A DNA stretch of 64,000 nucleotides, from contig NZ_KQ758606.1 in the NCBI RefSeq assembly GCF_001457025.1, forward strand, positions 62,001 to 126,000. Direction: 5' to 3'. The position numbers and the translations under genes were made by a program. The first letter of the stretch is position 1; each line of letters opens with the position of its first letter. The notes beneath the pieces were generated by a model. It searched no databases and was not told the origin of the DNA. It worked only from the letters and a program-made list of their open reading frames with translations. Of this stretch, positions 33,256-41,433 are shown in pieces. The stretch comes from Pseudarthrobacter enclensis. Lineage in GTDB: Bacteria; Actinomycetota; Actinomycetes; Actinomycetales; Micrococcaceae.

Positions 33256-34971
33256 ATGAGGAATCTGAACAGGATCGGCGGAGCGGCAGCCATTGCTGCG
33301 GCTCTGGCGCTGACCGCCTGCGGCTCTGGCGGCTCCACGGGGCCGGAGACAGCCAAGGGCCAGGAGGCAGGCAGCGACCTGTCCAAGCTGATCAGCATCA
33401 ACGAAAAGCCGGCAGCCGATCTTGAGCAGGGCGGCAAGGTCACCCTTCCGCTGGGCAACATCGGCCCGGACTTCAACGGCTTCTCCAATAACGGCAACAG
33501 CGCGGACAACTCCGCCCTGCAGATCCCGATGAACCCGGTGGCCATGAACAGCGGCGGCATCGGCGGTTGCTGGAAGGTCGACTTCGTCGGCAAGGTCACC
33601 GCCAACCCGGACTTCTGCGAATCCGTGGACAGCGAAGTCAAGGACGGCAAGCAGACCATCACCATCAAGGTCAACCCCAAGGCCACCTACAACGACGGCA
33701 CGCCCATCGACGTGAAGGCCTTCCAGAACACCTGGAACATCCTCAAGAGCCCGGACAACGGCTACGACATCGTCAGCTCCGGCGCGTACCAGTTCGTCGA
33801 ATCGGTTGAGGCCGGCAGCAGCGACAAGGAAGTCATCGTCAAGACCACCCAGCCGGTGTACCCGGTTGATTCGCTCTTCTTCGGCCTGATCCACCCGGCC
33901 GTGAACAGCCCCGAGGTCTTCAACGAAGGCTTCAACGGCAACATGCACCCCGAGTGGATGGCCGGGCCCTTCAAGCTGGACCAGTACGATCCCGCCGCGA
34001 AGACCGTGACCATGGTTCCCAATGACAAGTGGTGGGGCAACAAGCCGGTCCTGGCCAACGTCACCTTCCGCCAGCTGGAAAGCAGCGCGCAGATCGCGGC
34101 GTTCAAGAACGGTGAAATCGACGCCGTCTCCGCCAACACCATCACCCCGTACAAGCAGCTCGAAGGCACCAAGGACGCGGACATCCGCCGCGGCCAGCGC
34201 CTCTTCGCCGGCGGCATGAACATCAACGCCCAGAAGATCACCGACGTCGCCGTCCGCAAGGCCATCTTTGCCGCCGTCGACCGCGAAGCCCTCCGCAAGG
34301 TGCGCTTCAACGGCCTGAACTGGGAAGAGCCCAGCTCCGGCTCCATGATGCTGCTGCCGTTCTCCGAGTACTACCAGGACAACTACCCCGTCAAGGAAAC
34401 CGGTCCTGACGCCGCCAAGAAGGCCCTCACGGACGCCGGCTACGCTCCGAACGCCAACGGCATCATGGAAAAGGACGGCAAGCCTGCCGCCTTCAAGATC
34501 AGCAACTTCGGTGACGATCCCACCACCCTGGCCTTCACCCAGACCCTGCAGAAGCAGCTGCAGGCCGGCGGCATGGACGTTGGCATCGACCAGCGCGCTT
34601 CCGCCGATTTCGGCAAGGTCATCGGCGGCCGCGACTTCGACATGAGCGTCTCCGGCTACACCGTGGGCCCGGACGCCACGGATGCCGTGAAGCAGTACTA
34701 CGACTCCAAGACGAACGAAAACCAGCTGGGCGACGCCGAGCTGGACAAGAAGATCGCCGACCTCGCTTCCATCGAGGACAACGCCGAACGCAACAAGGCG
34801 GCCATGGAGGTCGAAAAGGAGCACATGGCGAAGTACTTCTCCATGGGCGTGGTCATGAACGGCCCGCAGATTTCCTTCGTCCGCACGGGCCTCGCCAACT
34901 ACGGCCCGTCGCTGTTCCAGAGCCTGTCCCAGGTCCCGGACTGGACCACCCTGGGTTGGGAAAAGAAGTAA
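33256..34971 (+). CDS. Extracellular solute-binding lipoprotein, family 5
   Basis: The 571-residue lipoprotein has a signal peptide with lipobox LTAC (Cys about 22) and a large family-5 binding fold: IPMNPVAMNS, the TYNDGTPIDVKAFQNTW segment typical of DppA/OppA, and the FFGLIHPAV region. ATG 33256 is chosen since AAGGGAAAA precedes it. It is the last gene of the operon, ended by a strong terminator. Two Cys near residues 102 and 117 (GGCWKVDF and DFCES) may form a disulfide. The ligand is likely a peptide, not determined. Confidence 0.88.
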   Translation: MRNLNRIGGAAAIAAALALTACGSGGSTGPETAKGQEAGSDLSKLISINEKPAADLEQGGKVTLPLGNIGPDFNGFSNNGNSADNSALQIPMNPVAMNSGGIGGCWKVDFVGKVTANPDFCESVDSEVKDGKQTITIKVNPKATYNDGTPIDVKAFQNTWNILKSPDNGYDIVSSGAYQFVESVEAGSSDKEVIVKTTQPVYPVDSLFFGLIHPAVNSPEVFNEGFNGNMHPEWMAGPFKLDQYDPAAKTVTMVPNDKWWGNKPVLANVTFRQLESSAQIAAFKNGEIDAVSANTITPYKQLEGTKDADIRRGQRLFAGGMNINAQKITDVAVRKAIFAAVDREALRKVRFNGLNWEEPSSGSMMLLPFSEYYQDNYPVKETGPDAAKKALTDAGYAPNANGIMEKDGKPAAFKISNFGDDPTTLAFTQTLQKQLQAGGMDVGIDQRASADFGKVIGGRDFDMSVSGYTVGPDATDAVKQYYDSKTNENQLGDAELDKKIADLASIEDNAERNKAAMEVEKEHMAKYFSMGVVMNGPQISFVRTGLANYGPSLFQSLSQVPDWTTLGWEKK

Positions 34972-34992
34972 CTTTCCCGCTGCATCGGAACA

Positions 34993-35040
34993 GCCGCGGC
35001 CGGCATCTCCCCAGGCGGGAGGTGCCGGCCGCGGCCTTTT
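34993..35040 (+). terminator. Rho-independent terminator of the peptide transporter operon
   Basis: A stem of about 19 bp (34993-35011 with 35017-35035, one G-T pair) with a 5-nt loop is followed by CTTTT (35036-35040), 21 nt after the binding-protein stop codon. It is the clearest intrinsic terminator in the window. Confidence 0.88.
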
Positions 35041-35108
35041 AAGCAGCGCCCGGGCGGCGGAAGCATCCTCGTGCGCGCCCGGGAACACAGCGGAGTAGCG
35101 TTGGTGGC

Positions 35109-36182
35109 ATGACGGAAACTGAAGCTGCGCCACGCGCCATCCGCACCGCCGTCGTCGGCTTTGGGCTCTCCGGCAGCGTGTTCCACGCGCCGCTGCTGGA
35201 CGCGGACAGCAACTACTCGCTGGACATCATTGCCACCTCCAATGCCGGCCGGCAGGAGGCCGCTACGGCCCGCTACCCGGGCGTGCGGACCGTGCCTGAC
35301 GGGCGGGCTGTCCTGGACCGCGCGGACAGCCTGGACCTCGTGGTGCTGGGAACCCCGCCGGCCACCCACTATCCGCTGGCCAAGGCGGCGCTGGAGGCGG
35401 GCCTGGATGTGGTGGTGGATAAGCCCTTCGTCGTTTCCAGCGTTCAGGGTGAGGAGCTGATCGCGCTGGCCCGCGACCGGGGACGGGTCCTGACGGTCTT
35501 CCAGAACCGGCGCTGGGACGGCGACTACCTCACCTTACGGAAACTGCTGGACGCGCAGGCCCTGGGGAAGGTGCTGCGCTTCGAGTCACGGTTTGAGCGG
35601 TGGACGCCGTCGATCGCCAAGGCCTGGAAGGCGCGGGCAACCGCGGACGACGGCGGCGGGGTCCTGTTTGACCTGGGCAGCCACCTGATCGACCAGGCGC
35701 TCCAGCTGTTCGGGCCGGCCAGGGTGGTGCACGCCGAGCTGAAGGCACGACGCTCCGACGAGCGCGCCGACGACGATGTGTTCCTGGTGCTCCGCCACCA
35801 CGCGGGCGTCCTCACCCACCTCAGCATGAACATGCTGTGCGCCCAGCAGGCGCCCCGGTTCAGGGTTTTGGGGTCCGTGGGCGGCTTCACCAAGCATGGG
35901 GTGGACCCGCAGGAGCCCTACATTGTGGCCGGCGGCAGCCCCCTCGACGAGGACTACGGGGTGGAGGCGCCGGAGTGGGCCGGCACCCTGGGCCGGGACG
36001 GGCACCTGGACCGGCTACCCACCGCCCGGGGCAACTACCCCGAGTTCTACCGCCTCCTGGCAGAAAAGATCCTCGACGGCGGCGCACAATCACCCCACCC
36101 CCTCCCGGTAAACCCGGAAGACGCCGTGCAGGTCCTCACCATCATAGAAAAAGCCCGCGAGCTCGCCTCCTTAGGGTCTTAA
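35109..36182 (+). CDS. Gfo/Idh/MocA family oxidoreductase
   Basis: The 357-residue enzyme has an N-terminal Rossmann domain (VVGFGLSGSVFHAPLL, about residues 15-30) and the EKP-like motif DKPFV (about residues 109-113), with a C-terminal beta-sheet domain (GGVLFDLGSHLIDQAL with the conserved His). Members oxidise sugars, inositols or biliverdin with NAD(P). The substrate is unknown. It lies directly after the terminator and is preceded by TAGCGT (35096-35101), 7 nt before the ATG, so it is probably leaderless and separately transcribed. Confidence 0.85.
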   Translation: MTETEAAPRAIRTAVVGFGLSGSVFHAPLLDADSNYSLDIIATSNAGRQEAATARYPGVRTVPDGRAVLDRADSLDLVVLGTPPATHYPLAKAALEAGLDVVVDKPFVVSSVQGEELIALARDRGRVLTVFQNRRWDGDYLTLRKLLDAQALGKVLRFESRFERWTPSIAKAWKARATADDGGGVLFDLGSHLIDQALQLFGPARVVHAELKARRSDERADDDVFLVLRHHAGVLTHLSMNMLCAQQAPRFRVLGSVGGFTKHGVDPQEPYIVAGGSPLDEDYGVEAPEWAGTLGRDGHLDRLPTARGNYPEFYRLLAEKILDGGAQSPHPLPVNPEDAVQVLTIIEKARELASLGS

Positions 36183-36262
36183 CGTCGGAACGGCAGCCAT
36201 CCAGAAAGCGTGCGTCAAAGCGACGAAGGAGCAGCACGCGTTGGATGACTGCCGTTCCGACG
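36183..36262. repeat. 80-bp near-perfect hairpin between convergent genes
   Basis: A 21-bp left arm (36183-36203) starting CGTCGGAACGGCAG and a right arm (36242-36262) ending CTGCCGTTCCGACG are complementary with a single mismatch. The 38-nt loop contains a further pair GCGTGC/GCACGC. It starts at the stop codon of the oxidoreductase and ends 11 bp before that of alanine dehydrogenase. It may be a bidirectional terminator or a mobile-type palindromic element; there is no T-run. Confidence 0.75.
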
Positions 36263-36272
36263 GCAACAGGGC

Positions 36273-37391
36273 CTAGGCGGAGACGAGCTCGTGCCAGTCA
36301 GCCACGAGCGGCAGGTTGTGCGCCTCGGACACCGAGTGGTGTGCCACGTGGCCTGCGGCGATGTTGAGGCCGGCGGCCAGGGCGGGGTCACGGTCGAACG
36401 CGGCCTTGACGCCCAGGTTGGCCAGTGAAATGGCGTAGCGCAGGGTGACGTTAGTCAGGGCGTACGTGGAGGTGTTGGGCACGGCGCCGGGCATGTTGGC
36501 CACGCAGTAGAAGATCGTGTTGTGGACCTTGTAGGTGGGTTCCTGGTGCGTGGTGGGGTGCGTGTCCTCGAAGCAGCCGCCCTGGTCCACGGCGATATCC
36601 ACCAGTACGGAGCCGGGCTTCATCCGGGCCACGAGGTCATTGGTGACCAGCTTGGGGGCCTTGGCGCCCGGGATGAGGACGGAGCCGATCACCAGGTCGG
36701 CGTCCACCACGGACTTTTCAATCTCGTAGGCGTTGGAGGCAACCGTCTTCAACCGGCCCTGGTACTGGGCGTCGAGTTCACGGAGCCGGTTGATGTTGAT
36801 GTCCAGGATGGTGACGTCGGCGCCGAGGCCCAGGGCCATGGCGGCGGCGTTGGTGCCGGCAACACCGGCGCCGAGGACAACCACCTTGGCCGGACGCACG
36901 CCGGGAACGCCGCCCAGCAGTACTCCCTTTCCGCCGGCGGGAGCCATCAGGGAGGAAGCACCCACCTGGACGGACAGCCGGCCGGCAACCTCGGACATGG
37001 GGGCGAGCAGCGGCAGGGCGCGGCCCTCCTGGACGGTTTCGTAGGCGATGGCCGTGACGCCGGAGTTGATCAGCTCCTGGGTCAGTTCGGGCTCGGCGGC
37101 CAGGTGGAGGTAGGTGAAGAGGATCAGGCCCTTCCGGAACCGGTGGTACTCGGCCTTGACGGGTTCCTTGACCTTCATGACCATGTCCGCGCGGGACCAG
37201 ACGTCATCGGCTTCGGTGACGATCTCGGCGCCGGCAATGGCGTATTCCTCATCGGTGATGCCGGAACCCAGGCCCGCGCCGCGCTCCACCAGCACGGTGT
37301 GGCCGTGGGTGCGGAACTCGTGGACGCCCGCAGCGGTGATGGCGACGCGGAACTCGTTGTTCTTGATTTCTTTGGGGACACCGATGATCAT
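36273..37391 (-). CDS. ald: Alanine dehydrogenase
   Basis: The 372-residue enzyme is normal length for Ald. It starts MIIGVPKEIKNNEFRVAIT, and shows HTVLVERGAG, the substrate Lys segment MKVKEPVKAEY, the NAD-binding GAGVAGTNAAAMALGLGADV (about residues 173-192) and SVLVDIAVDQGGCFE. It converts L-alanine to pyruvate and ammonia with NAD. A GGAG lies 8-11 nt before the ATG. It is divergent from a PucR-type regulator, the same arrangement as ald and adeR in Bacillus, so induction by alanine through that activator is likely. A longer open frame upstream is not coding. Confidence 0.95.
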   Translation of the reverse strand: MIIGVPKEIKNNEFRVAITAAGVHEFRTHGHTVLVERGAGLGSGITDEEYAIAGAEIVTEADDVWSRADMVMKVKEPVKAEYHRFRKGLILFTYLHLAAEPELTQELINSGVTAIAYETVQEGRALPLLAPMSEVAGRLSVQVGASSLMAPAGGKGVLLGGVPGVRPAKVVVLGAGVAGTNAAAMALGLGADVTILDININRLRELDAQYQGRLKTVASNAYEIEKSVVDADLVIGSVLIPGAKAPKLVTNDLVARMKPGSVLVDIAVDQGGCFEDTHPTTHQEPTYKVHNTIFYCVANMPGAVPNTSTYALTNVTLRYAISLANLGVKAAFDRDPALAAGLNIAAGHVAHHSVSEAHNLPLVADWHELVSA

Positions 37392-37506
37392 CGTGGGCTC
37401 CAGGTTCTCGGCGGATGGCCGGAAAGTGCGGGTGGGTTTCGTGTTTCCACGATAAATCCCGTTGTGAGCCAGCCGACATGGCCGCCAGCGCCGGCGCCCG
37501 CCGCTA

Positions 37507-37579
37507 CCGCGACATTTCGCGGATTTTACTCTTCCGGCATCGACATTTGTCGAGCCTGCGAGCGTCAGGTGTCGCCTGA
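37507..37579. promoter_or_regulatory. Regulatory palindromes between ald and the PucR-type gene
   Basis: Three dyads occur: CCGCG-ACATTT-CGCGG (37507-37522), TCGACA-TT-TGTCGA (37540-37553) and TCAGG-TGTCG-CCTGA (37565-37579). The first two share CGACATTT as a direct repeat 31 bp apart, close to three helical turns. They lie in the 231-bp divergent region and are likely binding sites for the adjacent regulator. A TAGTGT (37611-37616) ends 6 nt before the regulator start. Confidence 0.55.
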
Positions 37580-37622
37580 TGTCCGTTCGTCCCCGGCCCC
37601 CGGGTGGCAGTAGTGTTGGCCC

Positions 37623-38843
37623 ATGCAGCAGCAGGGTGTGGAACAGCTCGTGGAGCGGGTGGCGCAGAAACTGGGCCGCGGCCTCTCTCTCGAGGACCTG
37701 GACGGCCTGCTGCTCGCCTACAGCTCCAACCAGTCCCACGCGGACCGGGTCCGCGTGAACTTCCTGCTCAGCAAAAAGGTCCCGGCGGATGTGAGCGCCT
37801 GGCAGTTGTCCCAGGGCATCGCCACCGCGGTCCGGCCCGTGGTGGTTCCCGCCAATCCGGAGCTGGGCATGCTGGGCCGGATCTGCGTTCCGCTGATGGT
37901 CCGCGGGTTCCGTGTGGGATACCTCTGGGTGCAGCAGGACTCGGCGGAGGAAAGCCCGACGGCGATCCTCACCCAGCTGCCCTCGGTCAACCATGAGCTG
38001 GAGCTGCTGTCCGGGCTCCTGCTGGACTCCAATACGGCGGAATCCGAGTTTCGGCGGAGCCGCGAAAGGGAGTTCCTGTCCGCCTGCGCCGGGGAACCCA
38101 ACGCGGTGGCCGCCGTGGCCGGCTGGAAAGAGGTGCAGGGCCGCGGACCCTGGCAAATGGTCACGGTGCTGGATGCGGACAACTGGGCCAGCGGCCCAGA
38201 CCCCATCGCCTCAACCCTGATTCACCGCTCCACCGCGCTGCAGGCCACCGTGGGGGTGGATGCTGCCCTGTTCAGCGCCGGGACGGAAACCCACTCGGTG
38301 CTGCTGTTCCAGGAGCTGGCGGGCCGGGCCAATCATGCCCAGGTGCTGGTCCATTACCAGCTGGAGCTGGCCAAACGGTCCGGGCGGCCGGTGGACCGGA
38401 TCATCCTGGGAATCAGTGAGGGGTTTGCCCGCACCCGCCAGCTGGGCGAGGCCTACCGGCAGTCCAAGCTGGCGGCCCAGGCGGCCGCCGTCGATCCCCA
38501 GCTGGGCGAACTGGTGGACTGCCGCTCCACCGGTGTCTACCAGCTGCTCGCTTCCGCCGGCGGCGGGGTGGGTGCGTGGGCGGACTCCGGGTCCGTCTAC
38601 TTCCGGCAACTCGAGGACCATGACCGCAACGGTGAGCTCATCCCCGTCCTGGAGCTGCTGTATGACAACGACGGGTCAGTCCAGGACGTTGCCGCAAAAC
38701 TCCACCTGCACCGCAGCAGCATCTACAACCGGCTGGGCCGGATCCGGCAGCTCCTGGGAGTGGACCCGCTGAAGGGGCTGCCCCGGCTGGAACTGCACGC
38801 CGCGCTGAAGATGAGGCGGTGGGCGTCGCGGCCCAGGATCTGA
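37623..38843 (+). CDS. PucR family transcriptional regulator (AdeR-like)
   Basis: The 406-residue protein ends with a PucR-type C-terminal HTH: GSVQDVAAKLHLHRSSIYNRLGRI (about residues 347-371). The middle contains a GGDEF-like regulatory fold (about 160-310). There is no N-terminal purine-catabolism domain. It is divergent from ald; in Bacillus subtilis the PucR-type AdeR activates ald from the same position, so an alanine-responsive activator is the best hypothesis. The gene is probably leaderless (TAGTGT 6 nt before ATG). Confidence 0.85.
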   Translation: MQQQGVEQLVERVAQKLGRGLSLEDLDGLLLAYSSNQSHADRVRVNFLLSKKVPADVSAWQLSQGIATAVRPVVVPANPELGMLGRICVPLMVRGFRVGYLWVQQDSAEESPTAILTQLPSVNHELELLSGLLLDSNTAESEFRRSREREFLSACAGEPNAVAAVAGWKEVQGRGPWQMVTVLDADNWASGPDPIASTLIHRSTALQATVGVDAALFSAGTETHSVLLFQELAGRANHAQVLVHYQLELAKRSGRPVDRIILGISEGFARTRQLGEAYRQSKLAAQAAAVDPQLGELVDCRSTGVYQLLASAGGGVGAWADSGSVYFRQLEDHDRNGELIPVLELLYDNDGSVQDVAAKLHLHRSSIYNRLGRIRQLLGVDPLKGLPRLELHAALKMRRWASRPRI

Positions 38844-38857
38844 CGGCGGTGGTCCGG

Positions 38858-39655
38858 CTAAACCGGAGTTGCAGCCACGAAGGATGTGATGGCGCCGGCA
38901 ACTTCCCGCGGCCGCAGGTGCTGGGCCACGTGGCCGGTGCGGGGAATTTCGGCGAAGTGGCCCTGCGGCACCACGCCGGCAAGGCGGCGCGACCACTCCC
39001 GGCCCGCAACCTGGTCCTGCTCGCCGCGCAGCACCAGCACAGGGACGTCAATGCCGGCCAGCCGCTGCTCGGTGGGGTACTCCATCATCACCGGCAGTTC
39101 CGTGAAGTACCAGCGCGGCCCGCACCGCAGGTAGTCCGTGAAGACGGCCCAGTTGGACGAGGCGCTCTCCCGCAGCAGGGCGTCCAGGAACAGGGCCACG
39201 CCCTGGCGCCTCACGCTGCGGTGGCGTTCATCCACCACCGGGCCCATCAGCACCAGCCGGCGTGCCCGGGAGGGTGCGCTCAGTGCGGCCTCAATGCTGA
39301 ACTGAACCCCCATTGAGTGGCCCACCAGGATGTACGAGTGAATGCCGCAGGCCTTCAGCGCCTCCGCGATGAAGGCTCCGTATTCCTCCACCGGCAGCTG
39401 CCTGCTTGGCCGCGGTGTGCCGCCGAATCCCGGCAGGTCCAGCGAATAGGTCGGTGCACCGCCGGCCAGCTGCCCATGCAGTTTCCGAAGGTAGCGGTGG
39501 GACACGCCGATGCCGTGGACCAGGACGTAGGCCGGTGTGGCCGCGGCGGACTCTGCGGCAGCGTCCGTGCCCGGCGGCGGCGTGGTGCCGGTCCACAGGA
39601 TCCGGCCGGTCAGGCCGCGGGCTTCAATGGGGCGGGACTCTAGCGGCTTGGGCAC
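38858..39655 (-). CDS. Alpha/beta hydrolase
   Basis: The 265-residue protein has the oxyanion loop VHGIGVSHRY (about residues 45-54), the nucleophile elbow GHSMGVQ (Ser about 117), an Asp strand (VLVLRGEQD) and a terminal His in RTGHVAQHL, giving a complete catalytic triad. It is cytoplasmic, of unknown substrate. The GTG start at 39655 overlaps the stop of the upstream HTH gene (TAGTG), so translation is coupled to that regulator-like protein. Confidence 0.82.
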   Translation of the reverse strand: MPKPLESRPIEARGLTGRILWTGTTPPPGTDAAAESAAATPAYVLVHGIGVSHRYLRKLHGQLAGGAPTYSLDLPGFGGTPRPSRQLPVEEYGAFIAEALKACGIHSYILVGHSMGVQFSIEAALSAPSRARRLVLMGPVVDERHRSVRRQGVALFLDALLRESASSNWAVFTDYLRCGPRWYFTELPVMMEYPTEQRLAGIDVPVLVLRGEQDQVAGREWSRRLAGVVPQGHFAEIPRTGHVAQHLRPREVAGAITSFVAATPV

Positions 39656-40107
39656 TAAGGCGCCCCGCCGTCGTCGCCCGCGTTGCCGGTGGCCGCGACG
39701 TCAGTGGCCGCGTCCCCGGTGCCGGCCGCGGCCTCACGCTCTTTCCGGCGCTGCGTCTCCAGCCACGCCAGGATGGAGGCCTGCCGGATCCGCCGGTGGG
39801 TGCCACGGTATTCCACGGGGATCTCGCCGCGGTCCGTCATATTGCGCAGGTAGGTATGCGAGATGCCGGCAAGCTCGGCGGCCTGCGAGGTGGTCAGCAT
39901 TTCCTCGACGCTGCTGACGGTCACCGCGTCCCCGCGGCTGAGCCTGGCCAGGAGGTCGACGACGGCGTCCCTCGCCTGGGCGGGCAGGCGGTGGACGGTG
40001 CCGTCCACGAACACGGTGATGTCGTTGCTGTCGCGGAGGGCCCGGCCCAGCGCCGCTGCCTCGTCTGCGGGCAGCCCGGCTGTGGCCCGGGGGGCTATCA
40101 GTGCCAT
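39655..40107 (-). CDS. Excisionase-type HTH DNA-binding protein
   Basis: The 150-residue protein has an N-terminal part of about 70 residues (FVDGTVHRLPAQARDAVVDLLARL) and a MerR/excisionase helix-turn-helix LTTSQAAELAGISHTYLRNMTDRGEIP (about residues 71-97), then the wing and helix YRGTHRRIRQASILAWLE. Such proteins are often antitoxins paired with a PIN-domain toxin, but no PIN gene follows; an alpha/beta hydrolase does. A minus-strand TAGGCT (40114-40119) ends 6 nt before the ATG, so it is probably leaderless. The tail is Ala/Gly/Asp-rich and disordered. Confidence 0.75.
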   Translation of the reverse strand: MALIAPRATAGLPADEAAALGRALRDSNDITVFVDGTVHRLPAQARDAVVDLLARLSRGDAVTVSSVEEMLTTSQAAELAGISHTYLRNMTDRGEIPVEYRGTHRRIRQASILAWLETQRRKEREAAAGTGDAATDVAATGNAGDDGGAP

Positions 40108-40140
40108 ACAGGAAGCCTAGCGCGGGAAATTTATAGGACG

Positions 40141-40200
40141 TTGACACAGGTCCAGTAACGCGCGTAACCTAAGTCACACGTTCCAAGTAACGCGCGTTAC
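40141..40200 (+). promoter_or_regulatory. LacI gene promoter with two operators
   Basis: A -35 TTGACA (40141-40146) and -10 TAACCT (40165-40170), spaced 18 nt, overlap the dyad GTAACGCGCGTAAC (40155-40168, one mismatch). A perfect copy GTAACGCGCGTTAC (40187-40200) lies 32 bp downstream, about three helical turns. Two such sites support looping or cooperative repression of the LacI gene and probably the whole fructan operon that follows. Confidence 0.78.
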
Positions 40201-40281
40201 CCACAAGGTCGGCGGTGCAGGGAACACCATCAGGACACGGCCGCCGGCACAGCCCGGCACCACGAAGACCCGGAGCATTCA

Positions 40282-41352
40282 ATGGCGAAAAGCACCACCC
40301 CGAGCAAGCCTGCGTCCGCGCGGCAGCGGGGCGTCACCATGACGGACGTCGCCAAGCATGCAGGGGTGTCCCGGACCGCAGTCTCCTTCGTGCTGAGCAA
40401 CCGCGAAAACGCCAGCATCTCCGAGGAAACCCGCACCCGCATCAACGACGCCGTCCAGGCGCTGGGCTACCGGCCCAACGCCGGGGCACGGGCGCTGGCA
40501 TCCCGGCGCAGTGACTGGTACGGCATCGTCACCGAGATCGTCACGGCACCCTTCGCCGTGGACATCATCAAAGGTGCCCAGGACCAGGCATGGCTTGACC
40601 GCCGGTTCCTGCTGGTCGCGCCCTCCGACCAGGCCGACGCGCAGGGACCCAACCAGGGCCTGGAGGACGCCGCAACAGAGAAGCTGCTGGAACAGCGCGT
40701 GGAAGGGCTTCTGTACGCAGCCACCTTCCACCGGGGCGTCCACGTCCCGCAGAGCGCCAATGAAGTACCCACCGTCCTGATCAACTGCTTCGACGCTGAC
40801 GGAAAGCTGCCCTCGATCGTCCCTGACGAGCGTGCGGGTGGCCGGGTCGCCGTCGAACGCTTGCTCAAGGCCGGCCACACACGGATAGGAGTCATCAACC
40901 TCGATCCGGACATCCCCGCAGCAGTGGGGCGGTTGGAAGGTGCACGCGAAGCACTGACCGCCGCCGGACTGGACCTGGATCCGGAACTGGTGGTGTCCGG
41001 ATACGCGACGGCCGACGGCGGCTACGAGGCCGCCGGCCGGATCCTGGACCGGTACCAGGGGGAGCACAGGCCCACGGCGCTGTTCTGCCTCAACGACCGG
41101 ATGGCAATGGGCGCCTACGACGCCATCAAGGAACGGGGCCTGACCATCCCCGGAGACATTGCCGTGATCGGCTTCGACAACCAGGAACTGATTGCGGCCT
41201 ACCTGCGGCCCAAACTGACCACTGTTGCGCTGCCGTTCGAAGAAATGGGCGCCCTGGGCGTCCGGACGCTCGCCGCTCTTACAGCAGGACAGCCGATCAT
41301 TGCCGACCAGCAACTGGTCGACTGTCCGCTGCTAGAACGCTCCTCGGTCTGA
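40282..41352 (+). CDS. LacI family transcriptional regulator of the fructan locus
   Basis: The 356-residue protein has the LacI N-terminal HTH (TMTDVAKHAGVSRTAVSFVLSN, about residues 19-40, and the hinge IHNDAVQALGYRPNAGARAL) and a C-terminal periplasmic-binding-type effector domain. It precedes, in the same direction, the binding protein, permeases, ATPases and two GH32 enzymes, and its own promoter carries two operator-like palindromes, so it is likely the fructan- or sucrose-responsive repressor of this locus. The effector is unknown. Confidence 0.9.
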   Translation: MAKSTTPSKPASARQRGVTMTDVAKHAGVSRTAVSFVLSNRENASISEETRTRINDAVQALGYRPNAGARALASRRSDWYGIVTEIVTAPFAVDIIKGAQDQAWLDRRFLLVAPSDQADAQGPNQGLEDAATEKLLEQRVEGLLYAATFHRGVHVPQSANEVPTVLINCFDADGKLPSIVPDERAGGRVAVERLLKAGHTRIGVINLDPDIPAAVGRLEGAREALTAAGLDLDPELVVSGYATADGGYEAAGRILDRYQGEHRPTALFCLNDRMAMGAYDAIKERGLTIPGDIAVIGFDNQELIAAYLRPKLTTVALPFEEMGALGVRTLAALTAGQPIIADQQLVDCPLLERSSV

Positions 41353-41433
41353 CCGCGAAATCAAGGTCCGAAGAGCAAAACCCCTAACCCACCCTTCACC
41401 TCGCTGATGAAGACAGGAAAAGAGATAACCATC

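Noticed and set aside
33172-35133. Open frame of about 650 codons on the minus strand opposite the binding protein
   Set aside because: Shadow of the family-5 binding protein gene; it also runs through the strong terminator at 34993-35040.
37392-38156. N-terminal extension of alanine dehydrogenase by about 255 residues
   Set aside because: The extension reads through the divergent promoter region and antisense to the PucR-type gene. Ald is complete from 37391 with normal length and a Shine-Dalgarno.
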